Positions 62,564 through 64,000 of a stretch of DNA of 64,000 nucleotides are shown in pieces. The DNA comes from Novosphingobium sp. (GTDB lineage: Bacteria; Pseudomonadota; Alphaproteobacteria; Sphingomonadales; Sphingomonadaceae). Every line of letters starts with the position of its first letter. Position 1 is the stretch's first letter. Below the pieces are notes generated by a model. It was given only the letters and a program-made list of their open reading frames with translations. It had not been told where the DNA came from and made no database searches. The stretch covers positions 59,686 to 123,685 of the forward strand of contig NZ_JAIXZS010000083.1 in NCBI RefSeq assembly GCF_027489515.1. The letters are read 5' to 3'. A program made the position numbers and the translations under genes.

Positions 62564-64000
62564 GCCGTGCGCCTCAGGGCGAGCATCGGCGAGCCGGGCT
62601 GCAGGGACTGCTTCTCCTTGATGTAGAGCGCCTCGATCGTGCCGGTGCCGGGGCTTTCGACGGGGCACTCCATCTTCATCGCCTCGATCACCGCGATGGT
62701 ATCGCCCGCCTTCACCGCATCGCCGGCGGCGACGAGCAGCTTCCACACGCTGCCGCCGAATGGGGCTTCGACGAGGTCGGTGCCGTCGGGGACTTCGGTG
62801 GTGGCGGCTGCGGGCGTTTCGGCTTCGGCAAGATCGGTCACGCGGTCGAATTCGCCGCGGGCCTGCCAGTCGGCGCGTTCTGCGTCGAAAGCGGCCTTAC
62901 GGTTGGCCTCGAATTCGCTGATGGCTTCGGCGTTGTCTGCAAGGAACTTGCGGTAATCGGCGAGGCGGAATTCGCTCGGCTCGATTTTGAGGGCGCGGCG
63001 GCCGGCGGGGAAATCGCGGCGCCATTCCACCAGTTCTTCGGCGCTGACCGGGTAGAAGCGGATCTGGTCGAAGAAGCGCAGCAGCCACGGCTTGCCTTCG
63101 GTGAAGGCATCCGTTTGCTTGTAGGTGTTCCACACCTGGACGGTGCGGCCGAACAGCTGGTAACCGCCCGGGCCCTCCATCCCGTAGATGCACATGTACG
63201 CGCCGCCGATGCCCACGACATTGGGCGGGGTCCATGTGCGCGCGGGGTTATACTTGGTGGTGACGAGGCGGTGGCGCGGATCGACTGGCGTGGCGACGGG
63301 TGCGCCCAGGTAGACGTCGCCGAGGCCCATGACGAGGTAGTTGGCCTCGAAGATCAGGTTCTCTACCGCAGCCGCATCATGCAGGCCATTGATGCGGCGA
63401 ATGAATTCGATGTTGTCAGGGCACCATGGTGCATCGTCGCGGACGGCGGCGATGTATTTCTCGATGGTCTCAATCGTCGCGGGATCGCGCCATGAGAGCG
63501 GCAGGTGGACGACGCGCGAGGGGATGGTGAAGTCAGCGAGATCACCGAGACGCTCCTCAGCTTCGATCAGCGCGGCGAGCGCAGAGGCCTGATCAAGCTG
63601 CGCGCCATCGAAATGCAATTGCAGCGAGCGGATGCCGGGGACGATATCGATGACGCCCGGCAGTGCGAGGCGCTCGAGTTCGACCATCAGCGCGTGGACG
63701 CGGATGCGCAGTTCGATGTCGAGTACGATCTGGCCGTATTCGACGAGGATGTTGCGGTCGCCCTGCTGGCGGTAGATCGTGCGCGGACGGTTCGCTGTTT
63801 CGGCGATTTCGGCGAGGATCGGCGAGAGATGCGCGACGGGGCGATCGGGAACGGGGCCGGGCAGCGCGCCTTGGGTGAGCAGGCGCTGCTGGTCGGCGTC
63901 TGCCGCGGCGGCATCCGCGATGGTAACCGGGGCGAACCGCAGGCGGTCGCCAGGGACGAGCTGACCGAGCTTCCAGCGGTCGGCCGCAATGACCACGAAG
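62560..64000 (-). CDS. Urea carboxylase, C-terminal part (5' end outside window)
   Basis: Biotin-dependent enzyme that carboxylates urea to allophanate. About 480 C-terminal residues are visible. The reading frame is open through position 64000, so the apparent start at 63996 is not a real one. The visible part covers the end of the KipA-like carboxyltransferase domain (VIAADRWKLGQLVPGDRLRF), the KipI-like domain (PRTIYRQQGDRNILVEYGQ; VYLGAPVATPVDPRHRLV) and the biotin carboxyl carrier domain with the biotinylated lysine in IEAMKMECPV near the end. The biotin carboxylase domain and half of the protein are missing off the edge. Confidence 0.93.
   Translation of the reverse strand, partial: FVVIAADRWKLGQLVPGDRLRFAPVTIADAAAADADQQRLLTQGALPGPVPDRPVAHLSPILAEIAETANRPRTIYRQQGDRNILVEYGQIVLDIELRIRVHALMVELERLALPGVIDIVPGIRSLQLHFDGAQLDQASALAALIEAEERLGDLADFTIPSRVVHLPLSWRDPATIETIEKYIAAVRDDAPWCPDNIEFIRRINGLHDAAAVENLIFEANYLVMGLGDVYLGAPVATPVDPRHRLVTTKYNPARTWTPPNVVGIGGAYMCIYGMEGPGGYQLFGRTVQVWNTYKQTDAFTEGKPWLLRFFDQIRFYPVSAEELVEWRRDFPAGRRALKIEPSEFRLADYRKFLADNAEAISEFEANRKAAFDAERADWQARGEFDRVTDLAEAETPAAATTEVPDGTDLVEAPFGGSVWKLLVAAGDAVKAGDTIAVIEAMKMECPVESPGTGTIEALYIKEKQSLQPGSPMLALRRTA

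Noticed and set aside
59906..62626. Plus-strand reading frame of 906 codons
   Set aside because: Antisense of the beta-propeller and allophanate hydrolase genes; no recognisable domain.

Overview
The window looks like a chromosomal catabolic region of a sphingomonad (Sphingomonadales, for example Novosphingobium, Sphingobium or Sphingomonas). The reasons are high GC with AT-rich promoters, large TonB-dependent receptors with an IVVTG/EIVVTA TonB box, a tryptophan-halogenase-like flavoprotein beside a sugar-type TonB receptor, an isoquinoline-oxidoreductase-type molybdoenzyme, and inverted intergenic repeats of the ATTCCCGCGAAGGCGGGAAT and GTCATTGCGAGCG types. I see no tRNA, rRNA, CRISPR, phage or insertion sequence.

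Layout. 1-6.4 kb: an RND efflux pair (permease cut by the window edge, lipoprotein adaptor), divergent from an IorA/IorB-type molybdenum hydroxylase. 6.5-20.8 kb: a carbohydrate locus with a secreted GH2 enzyme, a secreted GH3 exo-glucanase-type enzyme, a TonB receptor, a halogenase-like flavoprotein, a ROK fructokinase-like enzyme, a ROK repressor and a LacI repressor; a LacI-type operator lies between the divergent GH3 and receptor genes. 20.8-26.2 kb: an FAH-family hydrolase with a cupin, a DHA2 exporter, a second MFS carrier and a secreted esterase-like hydrolase. 26.2-39.5 kb: the most interesting part. A tightly overlapping operon encodes a Gfo/Idh/MocA oxidoreductase, a TIM-barrel isomerase/epimerase-fold protein, a Tat-exported gluconate-2-dehydrogenase-subunit-3 protein, a GMC flavoprotein and a VanA-like Rieske oxygenase. 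Nearby are GH43, GH3 and a pair resembling the two subunits of C-glycoside deglycosidase, followed by a GPH-type sugar symporter and a hydroxypyruvate-isomerase-like protein.

39.5-55 kb: a second TonB receptor, an LLM flavin oxidoreductase with a divergent TetR regulator, then an aromatic module around a LysR regulator. On one side lie an FAD monooxygenase, a ThuA-like protein, an alpha/beta hydrolase and a Tat-type GH1 beta-glucosidase. On the other lie a GlcG-like protein, an amidohydrolase, a type I extradiol dioxygenase and a C-C-hydrolase-like alpha/beta hydrolase, followed by a type II NADH dehydrogenase. 55-64 kb: a secreted GH106 alpha-L-rhamnosidase, a sterol-desaturase-family membrane enzyme, a small membrane protein, a secreted beta-propeller, allophanate hydrolase and the C-terminal part of urea carboxylase.

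Working model (inference): this is a pathway for plant phenolic glycosides, probably flavonoid-like. Rhamnosidase and beta-glucosidases remove O-linked sugars. The GMC/subunit-3 or Gfo/Idh enzymes oxidise a glycosyl C3 hydroxyl, and the deglycosidase pair then eliminates the aglycone, including from C-glycosides. The Rieske enzyme, FAD monooxygenase, extradiol dioxygenase, alpha/beta hydrolase and FAH/cupin proteins demethylate, hydroxylate and open the aromatic ring. The ATTAGAA-type boxes in several promoters suggest that parts of the region share a regulator.
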